Positions 52,530-60,924 of a DNA stretch of 64,000 bases are shown here, one piece after another. The DNA lies in NCBI GenBank assembly GCA_052400665.1, contig JBQTGK010000014.1; one strand, given 5' to 3'. The position numbers were made by a program, and so were the translations under genes. The stretch's first letter is position 1. Every line of letters begins with the position of its first letter. The DNA is from JBQTGK01 sp052400665 (GTDB lineage Bacteria > Bacteroidota > Bacteroidia > Bacteroidales > Marinifilaceae). The notes below the pieces were generated by a model that was given only the letters and a program-made list of their open reading frames with translations, searched no databases and was not told the DNA's origin.

Positions 52530-53312
52530 ATGAAGCAACCGTTAGCATACGTGCATCCAGAGGCAAAAATCGCTGATAATGTAGTGATTGAGCCATTCGT
52601 AACGATTGATAAAAATGTTGTGATTGAGGAAGGAACCCGAATTGGTTCTAACGCAACCATTTTAGAGGGAACCCGAATTGGTAAAAACTGTACTGTTTTT
52701 CCTGGAGCTGTAATTGGAGCAGTTCCACAAGATTTAAAGTTCCGTGGCGAAACAACAACTGTTGAAATAGGTGATAATACAACCATTCGAGAATGTGTAA
52801 CCATTAATAGAGGAACAGCAGCAAAAGGAAAAACAATTGTAGGTAACAATTGTTTGCTGATGGCCTATTCTCACATCGCTCACGACTGTATTTTAGGGAA
52901 CAACATTATTGTTGGTAATGCATCGCAAATTGCAGGTGAAGTTATTATTGATGACTTTGCAATTCTAAGTGGATTAGTAGCTGTTCACCAGTTTGTTCAT
53001 ATTGGTTCTCATGTTATGGTATCAGGCGGATCATTGGTTCGTAAGGATATTCCTCCTTATGTGAAAGCTGGTCGTGAACCGGTTTCATACATTGGTGTGA
53101 ACTCAATTGGATTGCGTCGTCGTGAGTTTGGAAACGAAAAAATTCGTGAAATTCAGGATGTATATCGTTACCTGTACCAAAAAGGAATGAATAATTTTAA
53201 AGCTTTAGAAGCGATTGAGGCCGAAATGCCTGCTTCTCCCGAGCGTGATGAAATTATTCTTTTTGTGAAGAATTCTAAGCGTGGGATCATGAGAGGTTAT
53301 TTTCCAGATTGA
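52530..53312 (+). CDS. lpxA: Acyl-ACP--UDP-N-acetylglucosamine O-acyltransferase
   Basis: 260 aa. First step of lipid A synthesis. A left-handed beta-helix (AYVHPEAKIADNVVIEPFVT, then IGSNATILEGTRIGKNCTVF), catalytic His region LLMAYSHIAHDCILGNN, GLVAVHQFVHIGSHVMVSGG, and a C-terminal helical domain (GLRRREFGNEKIREIQDVYR). Two near-identical 15-bp stretches (GGAACCCGAATTGGT) 36 bp apart encode repeated helix turns. It ends at a strong terminator that closes the lipid A operon. Confidence 0.98.
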   Translation: MKQPLAYVHPEAKIADNVVIEPFVTIDKNVVIEEGTRIGSNATILEGTRIGKNCTVFPGAVIGAVPQDLKFRGETTTVEIGDNTTIRECVTINRGTAAKGKTIVGNNCLLMAYSHIAHDCILGNNIIVGNASQIAGEVIIDDFAILSGLVAVHQFVHIGSHVMVSGGSLVRKDIPPYVKAGREPVSYIGVNSIGLRRREFGNEKIREIQDVYRYLYQKGMNNFKALEAIEAEMPASPERDEIILFVKNSKRGIMRGYFPD

Positions 53313-53330
53313 TATATCGCAAACAGCATA

Positions 53331-53370
53331 AAAAAAAGTGAGATCTTCGTGAGAGGGTCTCACTTTTTTT
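53331..53370 (+). terminator. Terminator of the lipid A operon
   Basis: 13-bp stem AAAAAAAGTGAGA / TCTCACTTTTTTT, loop 14 nt, with a long T run at the end. It begins 18 bp after the lpxA stop. Confidence 0.93.
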
Positions 53371-53381
53371 ATTTGCTTCTC

Positions 53382-53580
53382 TTCAGGAAATTGTAAAGTG
53401 TTTTGGGATTATTCACCTATTTAATGGGGGTTATTTAGATGTATTCACTTTGTACAGAATTTAAATTGAAGGAAATTATTTTATGAATTTAATGCCTCGG
53501 AGAGGTAAAAGGTGAATAACCACCCGGGAATCGGGTGGTATGTATGCAATGTACAAGATTTCCCCTGAAAGGGGTAAATT
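53382..53580. repeat. Left flank repeat of the Y1 transposase element
   Basis: The first about 115 bp (from TTCAGGAAATTGTAAAGTG, then TTTTGGGATTAT) match the block starting 54053 on the other side of the transposase in the same orientation. The flank also holds small palindromes: CCACCCG/CGGGTGG at 53520-53538 and CCCCT/AGGGG at 53562-53574. This is the look of a REP/BIME-like cluster. Confidence 0.7.
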
Positions 53581-53583
53581 CAA

Positions 53584-54033
53584 TTATTTTAAGAAATACT
53601 TTTCATTAATTTCTATACCATCTTCTATTAATAATCTGCGAAGTTCTTCAGTAAAAGACTCTTTTTTGTGGTGGTTTTGTTGATTTTTGATATAGTTAAT
53701 AATTTGTTCTTTTTCATGAAATGATTTTGTGAGAGCAGCATATCCATCAGCCCATCCTTTAAAATCTTTAAATTCGGGTTGTTGTTTTAACCAAATTGAA
53801 GATGATGTTTTTAAATCTCTTAAAAAATCAGCAAGAGCTATACTAGGATGAAGATCGCTTAATAAATGTATGTGTTCTTCCATTCCATTTATTCGGTATA
53901 GATGACATTGTTTATTCTTGATAATTCCGAGTAGGTAGGCGAATAGTTTTTTGGAATGTTCTGTTGGGATGGTCTTTTCACTTCTTTTAGTTCTGAAAAT
54001 AATGTGGTAATAGATTTGTTTGTAGCTACTCAT
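53584..54033 (-). CDS. Y1 (HUH) transposase, REP-associated tyrosine type
   Basis: 149 aa from ATG 54033; a longer reading from 54087 runs into the right repeat and was rejected. Start MSSYKQIYYHIIFRTKRSEK, HUH motif in EEHIHLLSDLHP, and the nucleophile Tyr in EQIINYIKNQQNHHKK fit the Y1 transposase fold of IS200/IS605 and RAYT proteins. The single ORF, without TnpB, flanked by palindrome-rich direct repeats, favours a RAYT-like protein. It should nick single-stranded palindromic DNA. The frame is intact, so it may still be active. Confidence 0.88.
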   Translation of the reverse strand: MSSYKQIYYHIIFRTKRSEKTIPTEHSKKLFAYLLGIIKNKQCHLYRINGMEEHIHLLSDLHPSIALADFLRDLKTSSSIWLKQQPEFKDFKGWADGYAALTKSFHEKEQIINYIKNQQNHHKKESFTEELRRLLIEDGIEINEKYFLK

Positions 54034-54052
54034 AAGTTCTCTGTTTATCCCC

Positions 54053-54257
54053 TTCAGGGAATTGTAAAGTGTTTTGGGATTATCCACCTATTTCATAGGT
54101 GGTTACTCAAATTTAATCACTTCGTGACAGAATTTCAATTGAAAGAAAATATTCTTTATAAGAATTTAATACTTGGTTAATAAAGGCAACCTAATTCAGA
54201 CCAATGCAACGCATTGGGTTAGTTGATAACGAATAGATGGATTCGCCCTGAAAGGGC
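54053..54257. repeat. Right flank repeat of the Y1 transposase element
   Basis: Direct copy of the left block (about 115 bp) followed by palindromes: CCACCTAT/ATAGGTGG at 54084-54102, CCAATGC/GCATTGG at 54201-54217, and GCCCT/AGGGC at 54245-54257. The first palindrome is broken in the left copy. Confidence 0.7.
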
Positions 54258-54333
54258 AGGTTAAATTGTGAAGAATTTTAAAATCAGTTTTTTGTTTTTT
54301 AGAGAATTGATAAGAAGGACAGAATAAGTTAGT

Positions 54334-54795
54334 TTAAAACAGTTTTGCTTTCTCCAAATCTGGGCAATTCTCTTCAATGGCAATTTTCAAATTATTCTTT
54401 AGTTGCTTCCAGTCTTTTTTGTGTGATTTGGTATCAAAATAATGGATTCGAAATCTTTCATCTAAAGTTTGAATTACTATTTTTTCATAAGAACCTTTTG
54501 GGCTATGGTCGAATCGGTACCATTTAATTTGTTCCCACATTACAAGTTGATCATCATATTGGATGCCTATATCCGTAATTAATAATGTTTTAATCTCAGC
54601 CTGTTTTCTTGCTAGAAGGTTCAAGAGTATGACAAACAATATAGGAAGTGAGAAAAGTATAAATATAGACCAGTTGATTGATGGTTTTATTGATACGAGT
54701 AGTAGTACAGCACCAATCAATACTGTAAATAGCATTGATAACAAGATGAATAGAAAGCGAACTTTAGATAGGTAGGTATAGGAGTATTTTTTCAT
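54334..54795 (-). CDS. Two-helix membrane protein with PH-like C-terminal domain, unknown
   Basis: 153 aa. Two membrane helices (about residues 11-33 and 42-62: FLFILLSMLFTVLIGAVLLL and FILFSLPILFVILLNLLA) and a cytoplasmic domain of about 90 residues (ITDIGIQYDDQLVMWEQIKW, YEKIVIQTLDERFRIHYFDT). The layout resembles YcxB-like or PH-like membrane proteins that sense or stabilise, but no firm family match can be made. Stands alone between the transposase element and thiL. Confidence 0.65.
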   Translation of the reverse strand: MKKYSYTYLSKVRFLFILLSMLFTVLIGAVLLLVSIKPSINWSIFILFSLPILFVILLNLLARKQAEIKTLLITDIGIQYDDQLVMWEQIKWYRFDHSPKGSYEKIVIQTLDERFRIHYFDTKSHKKDWKQLKNNLKIAIEENCPDLEKAKLF

Positions 54796-54960
54796 TTTTT
54801 TGTTTTTAGTTTGATGCTTTCACTTCAAGTGAAGGTATCAATCTAAAAAAAATATAGCTTGTATTAAACAACTGAGAGCATCACATGGAGTGATACCCTC
54901 AGGATGTGTTTTATATGATATTTTTTTACTTATTTGTGTTTATTTGAGTGCATTTGTGGA

Positions 54961-56007
54961 TTACTCTTCCTTCAACGGATTCCATCCCTGAGCCTGTAAT
55001 TCAATTTCCACATTATCGCGGGTAACCAAATAAAGACCTTTCGATTCTTCGGTAATATGGCCAATTACTTTTACGTCTTCCATTTTTTCAATATCATCGA
55101 ATTTATCCAAAGGAACAGTAAAAAGTAATTCATAATCTTCTCCACCATTAAGTGAGAAAGTGCTGTAGTTCATGTTCAGCTCTTCGGCCATTTTATGGGT
55201 TTCGTAGTCGACAGGAATTTTTTCCTCATAAATTTGACAACCTACTTTCGATTTTTCACAGATATGCATCAATTCCGACGATAATCCATCAGAGATATCA
55301 ATCATAGAAGAAGGAACAATTTTAGCCTCTTTTAATCTTTCGTAGATATCTTTTCTGGCTTCCGGCTTTAACTGGCGCTCTAAAATGTAATCGTGGCCAG
55401 TTAAGTCAGGTTGCATGTTTGGGTTACTATCGAAAACACGTTTTTCGCGCTCTAGTAATTGTAAACCAGCATAGGCAGCACCCAAATTTCCGCTTACGCA
55501 GATTAGATCGTTTACTTTAGCACCGCTTCTGTATGCTAATTCTTCTTCTTTAGCTTCACCAATAGCAGTTACCGAAATACACATTCCGGTTAGCGATGAA
55601 GTTGTATCTCCACCCACCAAATCGACATTGTAATTTTCGCAAGCCAAACGGATGCCATCATAAATTTCTTCTATTGCTTCAACAGTAAATCGTTTTGAGA
55701 TTGCAATAGATACAGTTACCTGTTTAGGACAAGCATTCATGGCATAAACATCCGAAACATTTACTGCAATACTCTTGTAACCCAAATGTTTTAGTGGGGT
55801 ATACATTAAATCGAAATGAATTCCTTCTACCAATAAATCGGTAGTAACAACAGTTTTTTTATTGCTGTAATCCAATACGGCAGCATCGTCGCCAATACCA
55901 ACATTGGTGCTCTCGTGCTTTAACTTGATGTTTTTAGTAAGATGTTTGATTAAACCGAATTCTCCCATTGATGAAATATCGGTTCCCTGTGCCTTGTTTT
56001 CTTGCAT
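54961..56007 (-). CDS. thiL: Thiamine-monophosphate kinase
   Basis: 348 aa. Makes thiamine diphosphate from thiamine monophosphate and ATP. Motifs: GEFGLIKHLTKNI, GIGDDAAVLDYSNKKTVVTT, DLLVEGIHFDLMYTPLKHLG, AVNVSDVYAMNACPKQV, VGGDTTSS, MIDISDGLSSEL and LNGGEDYELLFTVP. Complete. A minus-strand TACCTTTG (56060-56053) about 45 bp before the ATG is a possible -7 box; its -33 zone falls inside the adjacent palindrome. Confidence 0.96.
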   Translation of the reverse strand: MQENKAQGTDISSMGEFGLIKHLTKNIKLKHESTNVGIGDDAAVLDYSNKKTVVTTDLLVEGIHFDLMYTPLKHLGYKSIAVNVSDVYAMNACPKQVTVSIAISKRFTVEAIEEIYDGIRLACENYNVDLVGGDTTSSLTGMCISVTAIGEAKEEELAYRSGAKVNDLICVSGNLGAAYAGLQLLEREKRVFDSNPNMQPDLTGHDYILERQLKPEARKDIYERLKEAKIVPSSMIDISDGLSSELMHICEKSKVGCQIYEEKIPVDYETHKMAEELNMNYSTFSLNGGEDYELLFTVPLDKFDDIEKMEDVKVIGHITEESKGLYLVTRDNVEIELQAQGWNPLKEE

Positions 56008-56052
56008 AATGTTGCCTATGTGATGTAATTATCTTTTAATAGAATTTGCTTG

Positions 56053-56060
56053 CAAAGGTA
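56053..56060 (-). promoter_or_regulatory. Possible -7 box for thiL
   Basis: TACCTTTG on the minus strand, matching TAnnTTTG. The region 19-20 bp upstream is occupied by the 56076-56110 palindrome and shows no TTTG. Confidence 0.35.
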
Positions 56061-56075
56061 GGGAAAATATTAAAT

Positions 56076-56110
56076 TAGACCTGACAGGTTTTTTAAACCT
56101 GTCAGGTCTA
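56076..56110. repeat. Perfect palindrome with 16-bp arms, dispersed-repeat type
   Basis: TAGACCTGACAGGTTT / AAACCTGTCAGGTCTA with a TTT loop. It lies 3 bp past the stop of the 56114-56815 gene and may end its transcript. Near-identical GACCTGACAGGTTT palindromes are, from memory, dispersed in many Bacteroidota genomes, so it may be a mobile or repeated element used as a terminator. Confidence 0.8.
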
Positions 56111-56113
56111 TAA

Positions 56114-56815
56114 TTAATCTTTTATTCTAATTGTTTTGTTCGAGTGTAGTTTATCAAGAAAATATTGCGCATCATTTTCTACAAATCCATAATTCATTTT
56201 TTGATAGAATTCAATAAGGTTAATTCCGACTTCCTGAGGTAGGATCATCCATGTGCTTTTGGCTGTGGATTGAGGTGTGCCAAGACCATTTAAAGAGTGC
56301 CATCTTACTCCTACACAATAGTAATCGATATAATAAAGCAATGCAGTTACGAACCTTAGTCCATTGGAAGATTCCATAACAATTTTGTTGTTGTTGTCAT
56401 CGATTATGTATTTGGGAGGTATATGTATAACTTCAACTTCTTTTTTTATTAAGGTTTTTGGAGATCGGACAGATTTTACAGATTTTAAGAAGAGAATTTT
56501 GTCTGGAAATAAAGATCTGGTTTTTTTAAGCTCGTAATTTGTGATTTTAAAGTCGTATTCAGTATCGGTGTTTTGGGCAGTATAATCTACCCAAAGAGTG
56601 GTTTCTTCATCGTGTTTAATGAACTCACTTCTTTTTCTAAAATTTCCAATGAAAGAAACCTCAATTACCCCATCTATTTCGTTGCTTTTCACCTGGTCGT
56701 CTTCTACTAAAGAAATTTCGTCAATATCTGAATATTTATATCCATTAGGGAATTGCGATTCATCTAAATACTTTTCTATAAAATCTGTTGTATTTAATAT
56801 TTCCAGAATGTTCAT
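56114..56815 (-). CDS. Hypothetical cytoplasmic protein
   Basis: 233 aa, acidic, no signal peptide or membrane helix. Not recognised. Readable parts: an N-terminal acidic stretch (DIDEISLVEDDQVKSNEIDG), a middle beta-rich part with IEVSFIGNFRKRSEFIK, then a C-terminal helical part (LRFVTALLYYIDYYCVGVRW, WMILPQEVGINLIEFYQKM). It follows the symporter gene on the same strand with 66 bp between. A TAGTTTTG box (56884-56877, minus strand) could give it a separate promoter. Confidence 0.6.
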   Translation of the reverse strand: MNILEILNTTDFIEKYLDESQFPNGYKYSDIDEISLVEDDQVKSNEIDGVIEVSFIGNFRKRSEFIKHDEETTLWVDYTAQNTDTEYDFKITNYELKKTRSLFPDKILFLKSVKSVRSPKTLIKKEVEVIHIPPKYIIDDNNNKIVMESSNGLRFVTALLYYIDYYCVGVRWHSLNGLGTPQSTAKSTWMILPQEVGINLIEFYQKMNYGFVENDAQYFLDKLHSNKTIRIKD

Positions 56816-56881
56816 TATGTGGGATTGAAGTGTGTTAAGATTTATTTATAGACTATTAAATTCTGCATGTAAGTTACAAAA

Positions 56882-58615
56882 CTATTGTAATATTTTCTTT
56901 ATTTTAAATACTCCTGATATAAAGATAATGATTGATGTAAGAATAAGTAAAGAGCCTAAAGTAAGATTGTGGTATTTTAGAATCCATCCTCCAATTACAA
57001 TTGTGATGTTGGCTAATGAGAATAGTAGAATCCAACATATCTTTTTTAATAAAATAAGATTGTCATTTTTATTTGCCCATGGCCAAAATCCTCCTGGTTG
57101 AACTGTTGTATAGAATTTCTGTAAAGTATCGTTGTTGTCTTTAGGAGTGAATAATGCAGTTATTATCCATGTGAAAATGACAGATAAACTTAGAATGATA
57201 AGTTTGGTGTAAAAATCGGAAATGTGGAGTGTAGATGAAGTGTTTGTTGTGAATTCATAAAATATTGTTGAGTTTGTAATGAGATAGTTATATAGTACCG
57301 CATATAGGAGTGAGCTTAACATTGCTGATAATTGTGCCCATGCATTCATTCTCCACCAAAACCACCTTGCAATAAAAGCAGGACCCACTCCGGCTGATAT
57401 CGAAAAAAAGAATTTAATTAATCTGAGAAATGAATCCTGCCAATTGCTTATTGTAGATCCGATGAATAGAAGTAGGAACATGATTGCATATCCAGAGTAC
57501 TTGTAGTGGTTATCTGATGCTGTTTTGTTGATGTATCCTTTGTATAAATCAAAATTTAACATGCTCGATCCCCAATTGAATAATTCTTCTATTCCATTAA
57601 TAAAAGCCATTAGTAAAGCTATTATTACAATGGGTTTTAATAATTCAGGAATAAACTTAAGATACATTTCCAAGAGGGATGTGTTGATGTTGTCAGCCCA
57701 GTGAGGATGGGTTGAAATGTAAGTGTCAAAAACAATGGATCGAATAAATGAAATGCCGAAAAATAGAAATGTGGGAAGGAAAATTGCTAGAAAAGTTTTC
57801 CAACTCGAATTGATACTCATGAACCGGTGAGCGCTTACATTTGAGTTATCTAGTATTGATATTGACCACCATTGGAGTAGTAAGAATACCCATAAATCAT
57901 TTTCTCCTTTTGTTTGATCGTGTGATGGAAATATATTTATTAATTCAGAATTGTTTTCTTTGAAATGAGACCAAAAGTTAATGAAAGAGCCATCGATTAA
58001 TTGTATGCTATAGTAAAAGACTATGAACATAGCTATGATTTGGATGATTCCATTTAAGGTGTTGATTCTAACTTCCTGACGAAATGAGTTTTTAAATAAA
58101 AGGATGCTTAGGCAAATGATGATTGCGCTCAATGCTTCTTTTGGATTCCATCCAAATAAGAGGCTTGAGAATTTTTGAAATGCTAGAAGATGGAAGCTAA
58201 TTAATAATGGAACTACGATGCAACCTAAATATATTGCTCTAAATATCTGAAGGGCTTTTGCTCCATTGCCAGAATATCTGAATAGGCAGAATTCATTCTC
58301 TGTTGAGAGTTTTAATTTTGACCAAAATGGACCAAATAGAATTGGAGAAAATCCTATGGCAAATATGCCAGAAGAAAGTAGCCATAAGCCTGAAAATCCT
58401 TTTTCTGCGACTGCTTCTAAAAATAAAAGGTCAGATGAAAAATTGAAAATGGAGGTAAACATGCCTGCGGATATAAAAATCCACATGAAAGATTTTCCTC
58501 TTTCCTGATAAAGATTAATGCTTTTTTTTGGGAAAAATTTTAGCGCTATTACCAGGATGATTATTAGATAAATCCCCAGGTGTAGCGCCAATTCTTTAGG
58601 GTTAATGCTGTTCAT
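56882..58615 (-). CDS. Sodium:solute symporter family protein
   Basis: 577 aa from the ATG at 58615 (an upstream TTG at 58636 was not used). About 13-14 membrane helices. The Bacteroidota SSS signature GPAFIARWFWWRMNAWAQLSAM is present, with the early FTSIFNFSSDLLFLEAVAEKG and WWSISILDNSNVSAHRFMSI, where symporters of this branch usually read W-W-A. It should import a solute with Na+; the substrate cannot be told. A TATTTTTG box just upstream (58641-58634) may be its own -7 element. Confidence 0.85.
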   Translation of the reverse strand: MNSINPKELALHLGIYLIIILVIALKFFPKKSINLYQERGKSFMWIFISAGMFTSIFNFSSDLLFLEAVAEKGFSGLWLLSSGIFAIGFSPILFGPFWSKLKLSTENEFCLFRYSGNGAKALQIFRAIYLGCIVVPLLISFHLLAFQKFSSLLFGWNPKEALSAIIICLSILLFKNSFRQEVRINTLNGIIQIIAMFIVFYYSIQLIDGSFINFWSHFKENNSELINIFPSHDQTKGENDLWVFLLLQWWSISILDNSNVSAHRFMSINSSWKTFLAIFLPTFLFFGISFIRSIVFDTYISTHPHWADNINTSLLEMYLKFIPELLKPIVIIALLMAFINGIEELFNWGSSMLNFDLYKGYINKTASDNHYKYSGYAIMFLLLFIGSTISNWQDSFLRLIKFFFSISAGVGPAFIARWFWWRMNAWAQLSAMLSSLLYAVLYNYLITNSTIFYEFTTNTSSTLHISDFYTKLIILSLSVIFTWIITALFTPKDNNDTLQKFYTTVQPGGFWPWANKNDNLILLKKICWILLFSLANITIVIGGWILKYHNLTLGSLLILTSIIIFISGVFKIKKILQ

Positions 58616-58661
58616 ATTTTGCTTTTGAAGACGCAAAAATATGAAAAATGATACTATTATT

Positions 58662-59198
58662 TTATTCTCTGCGTATTGGTTTGCGAGGTTTTTTGATTTC
58701 TTCGGAAAGAATTCTTTTGAAAAAACTTTTAGACTGTTGTTCTTTCATTTTGTCTTCGTATTCTTTCATTTTTGTTTCGTACCTATTAAGTTTTTCTTGG
58801 TATTCTGTTTCTAATCTAACTTCTCGTTCTTTAACTGCCTTTTGATGTGCTTGAATAAATTCCTCTGTGTCAATTGTTCTCGTGAAATTGTTGATTATTT
58901 CATGATAATCATATTCTAAATCTAACATGATGATTTCAATTATCATGATAAAGATATCTTCGGTTGATTTAAATTTGCAACCTAACTCAGTGTCATATAG
59001 AAGATTGTTTATTTTTGTAGTGTACTCTTCATTAATCTTAAGGATTTCATTTAAACGCTTGTCATCAATTTTATTATTTTGAGCAACTTCTTTCTTTGTT
59101 TGAGCATTTGTTTCTGTCCATGTTTGGAGTAAGTTGAGTCCTCCTTGTAAGCCTGTAAGTGCTAATTCTCCTTTTTTTTCTTTTGTTATCCAGGTCAT
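58662..59198 (-). CDS. Coiled-coil protein of unknown function
   Basis: 178 aa, soluble. No recognised family. A hydrophobic patch (IFIMIIEIIMLDLEYDYHEI, about 82-101) lies before a long charged helix (AVKEREVRLETEYQEKLNRY, then EDKMKEQQSKS, about 118-160) that should form a coiled coil, with a basic C-terminus. It is the third of three closely spaced genes (lipoprotein, four-helix membrane protein, this), 7 bp after the second. The symporter start is 46 bp downstream. Confidence 0.6.
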   Translation of the reverse strand: MTWITKEKKGELALTGLQGGLNLLQTWTETNAQTKKEVAQNNKIDDKRLNEILKINEEYTTKINNLLYDTELGCKFKSTEDIFIMIIEIIMLDLEYDYHEIINNFTRTIDTEEFIQAHQKAVKEREVRLETEYQEKLNRYETKMKEYEDKMKEQQSKSFFKRILSEEIKKPRKPIRRE

Positions 59199-59205
59199 AT
59201 TTTTG

Positions 59206-59604
59206 TTATTCTCCTTTTATTATTGACATTGTTTTTCCAATTATTTTAAATACGAAATAAATTAAGATTATTTGATATAGGAATGAGATGATGGCGATTA
59301 TTAAATTTGTATTTAGTAAGGTGGAAACAAAATTCCATAAAAATAGTCCAATTCCTATTGCTAGGAGGATGATTGTGCCTGTATCAAAAATCATTTCTGA
59401 AAAAGTGAGAATCTCTCCTCTTTGAGTACATAATAATACACCAATCGTAAGGCAGCTAGCACCAATTATTCCTTTTAGTATTACTCCCCAATTAAAGATG
59501 TTATAATTATATGTTGATTTTGCCCAGCTCCATGTTCCATATCCAATTAGAATTAGAATAATAATGGCAAGTAGAGATAGTATGATTATGGTAGTTGTGC
59601 TCAT
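59206..59604 (-). CDS. Small four-helix membrane protein, unknown
   Basis: 132 aa. About four membrane helices (about residues 4-26, 41-62, 71-95, 98-122) joined by short loops; no charged motif or family recognised. It lies 10 bp after the lipoprotein gene and 7 bp before the coiled-coil gene, so all three are probably one transcript and one complex. Confidence 0.6.
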   Translation of the reverse strand: MSTTTIIILSLLAIIILILIGYGTWSWAKSTYNYNIFNWGVILKGIIGASCLTIGVLLCTQRGEILTFSEMIFDTGTIILLAIGIGLFLWNFVSTLLNTNLIIAIISFLYQIILIYFVFKIIGKTMSIIKGE

Positions 59605-59614
59605 GTTTAGGTTT

Positions 59615-60274
59615 TTAGTTATTGCTTAAGGCATTTTTAAATTTATTCAATATGTCCTGAGGACTTTCGTATTTTTTTAATTCGCTTTTTACGAGGTCTT
59701 TGCCGGGATAATCACCAGGAGTCGTAGAGAGTTTTTTCGCGTCTGTTTGAATATTTAAAATAGTATAGCTTGGGGATGGTGTAATTTCAAAGTAAATGGT
59801 AGTGAGTGAAAGGTTTCCCAATTCGTTATTTGATCTGAATTTGTATTTGCATATGTAGGCTGCAGTCTGGTTAATTTGAGGAATAAGTTGTTTTTCAATA
59901 GAATCTAATTTCTCTAATGCTTTGGAGTAAATTTTCACTGCAGATATTTCATCGCTTAAAAAGAAATCGAGTCTTTCTTTACTTTCGGATGAGTGGAGTT
60001 TTCTCGTTCGGTTAATTTTGTTTGTGTTGTTTTCAATTATCTGCTTAATGTGAAGCTTGTCGTGTTTAACATTAGATTTAAAAGTAATTGTATCCAATAT
60101 TTGTAATGATGCAAATTCATAGCTTTTAGGGGCATCTAGTTGAGGTAAGATGACTTTTTCGATAGCCTCTTGTAGTTCGTTTTGTTTCGAACTATTGCAG
60201 GCAGGAATAATAGCAATAAAGCATAGAGTGATAATGTTCTTTAATAAGGTGTTTGTTTTCATGTTAATTTTCAT
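59615..60274 (-). CDS. Putative lipoprotein, unknown function
   Basis: 219 aa from ATG 60274; starts at 60298 and 60262 are also possible. The stretch TLLKNIITLCFIAIIPACNS is a lipoprotein signal with a cysteine in the IPAC lipobox. The mature part is helical and charged (SSKQNELQEAIEKVILPQLD, SESKERLDFFLSDEISAVKI), with a C-terminal sheet-like part (TTIYFEITPSPSYTILNIQT). No family recognised. First gene of a close group of three; no strong promoter seen. Confidence 0.55.
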   Translation of the reverse strand: MKINMKTNTLLKNIITLCFIAIIPACNSSKQNELQEAIEKVILPQLDAPKSYEFASLQILDTITFKSNVKHDKLHIKQIIENNTNKINRTRKLHSSESKERLDFFLSDEISAVKIYSKALEKLDSIEKQLIPQINQTAAYICKYKFRSNNELGNLSLTTIYFEITPSPSYTILNIQTDAKKLSTTPGDYPGKDLVKSELKKYESPQDILNKFKNALSNN

Positions 60275-60298
60275 ATTTAAATTATTTGAATCTGTCAA

Positions 60299-60529
60299 AT
60301 GTATGTAAAATATCTGTAGCTACGTAAAAAATGAATTAAATTCTATTACTAAGATGTTGTGATGTAGCTATGGTATGTTTGTTAAAGTATTGAAATATAA
60401 ATATATACTATATTTAATAGTATGGTTGTGTGTTTTTATTGATAGCTATATCATAAGAGCGATGCAGATGCCGTGAGGGGGTATTGGGGAAAAGGTTTGA
60501 AACTGGTCAGATTAGATAAATGCTTAACA
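60299..60529. other. Intergenic region without recognised elements
   Basis: AT-rich left part of the 650-bp gap. A few A/T-rich inverted stretches are present, but no promoter box pair, hairpin or gene could be supported. Confidence 0.5.
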
Positions 60530-60800
60530 ATAATTTTTTGACCTCACATCCAAAACTTTTGACCTAGATCGTGGTTCGAACCACGATTCATGTCAAACTT
60601 TTTAACCGCAAGTGTGGTTCGATACACACTTTGGGTTAAAATTTTTAACCAGAGGGTGGGTCGAGGTATGCTTCGTGTTAAAAGTTTTAATCGGAATCGT
60701 GTCTTTTTTAAGTCTGGGTGTGTATCGAGCCACGATGTACTGTGTCTTTTTTAACAAGAATTGTTCTTCGATACCCGATTTTGGTGTTGTAAAGTCATGC
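60530..60800. repeat. Tandem array of degenerate palindromes around TTCGA
   Basis: Five visible units, about 43 bp apart (one gap of 64). Each runs from TTT(A/G)AC(C) to G(G)T(C/T)AAA around a TTCGA-like centre. Unit 1 contains the perfect 20-bp palindrome ATCGTGGTTCGAACCACGAT (60568-60587) inside TTTGAC/GTCAAA. Unit 2 has AGTGTG/CACACT inside TTTAACC/GGTTAAA (60601-60640). Unit 3 keeps TTTTAAC/GTTAAAA (60643-60683). Units 4 and 5 (centres near 60726 and 60769) are more diverged. A partial unit precedes the first. Confidence 0.75.
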
Positions 60801-60853
60801 AGAATTACAAACAAGCAGGAGTTTTTGTGGTTTCATGCTTTTGGAGGCAAAAA

Positions 60854-60883
60854 AAAGCAGAACCCATAAATTAGTTCTGCTTT
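60854..60883 (-). terminator. Terminator after the 60925-61398 gene
   Basis: 10-bp stem AAAGCAGAAC / GTTCTGCTTT, 10-nt loop, and a T-rich run on the minus strand, about 40 bp past the stop. Confidence 0.85.
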
Positions 60884-60924
60884 CTATTTTATTACATCTT
60901 TGCTGAAGCCAATTTATATAGGTA

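Noticed and set aside
54800..54905. Small inverted words (TTCACTTCAAGTGAA) between the membrane protein gene and thiL
   Set aside because: Short and imperfectly repeated nearby; may be a relic of the REP-like family, but too weak to call as a feature.
56114..60274. Prophage or genomic island call for the unknown genes
   Set aside because: No integrase, attachment repeats, phage structural genes or tRNA junction seen; only the lack of recognisable families and nearby repeats hint at transfer.
60530..60800. CRISPR array
   Set aside because: Units vary along their whole length, there is no constant repeat with unique spacers, and no cas gene is nearby.
60602..60869. Two short open frames, one on each strand, across the palindrome array
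   Set aside because: Their residues only restate the repeated palindromes; no start signal or domain, and the repeats explain the open frames.
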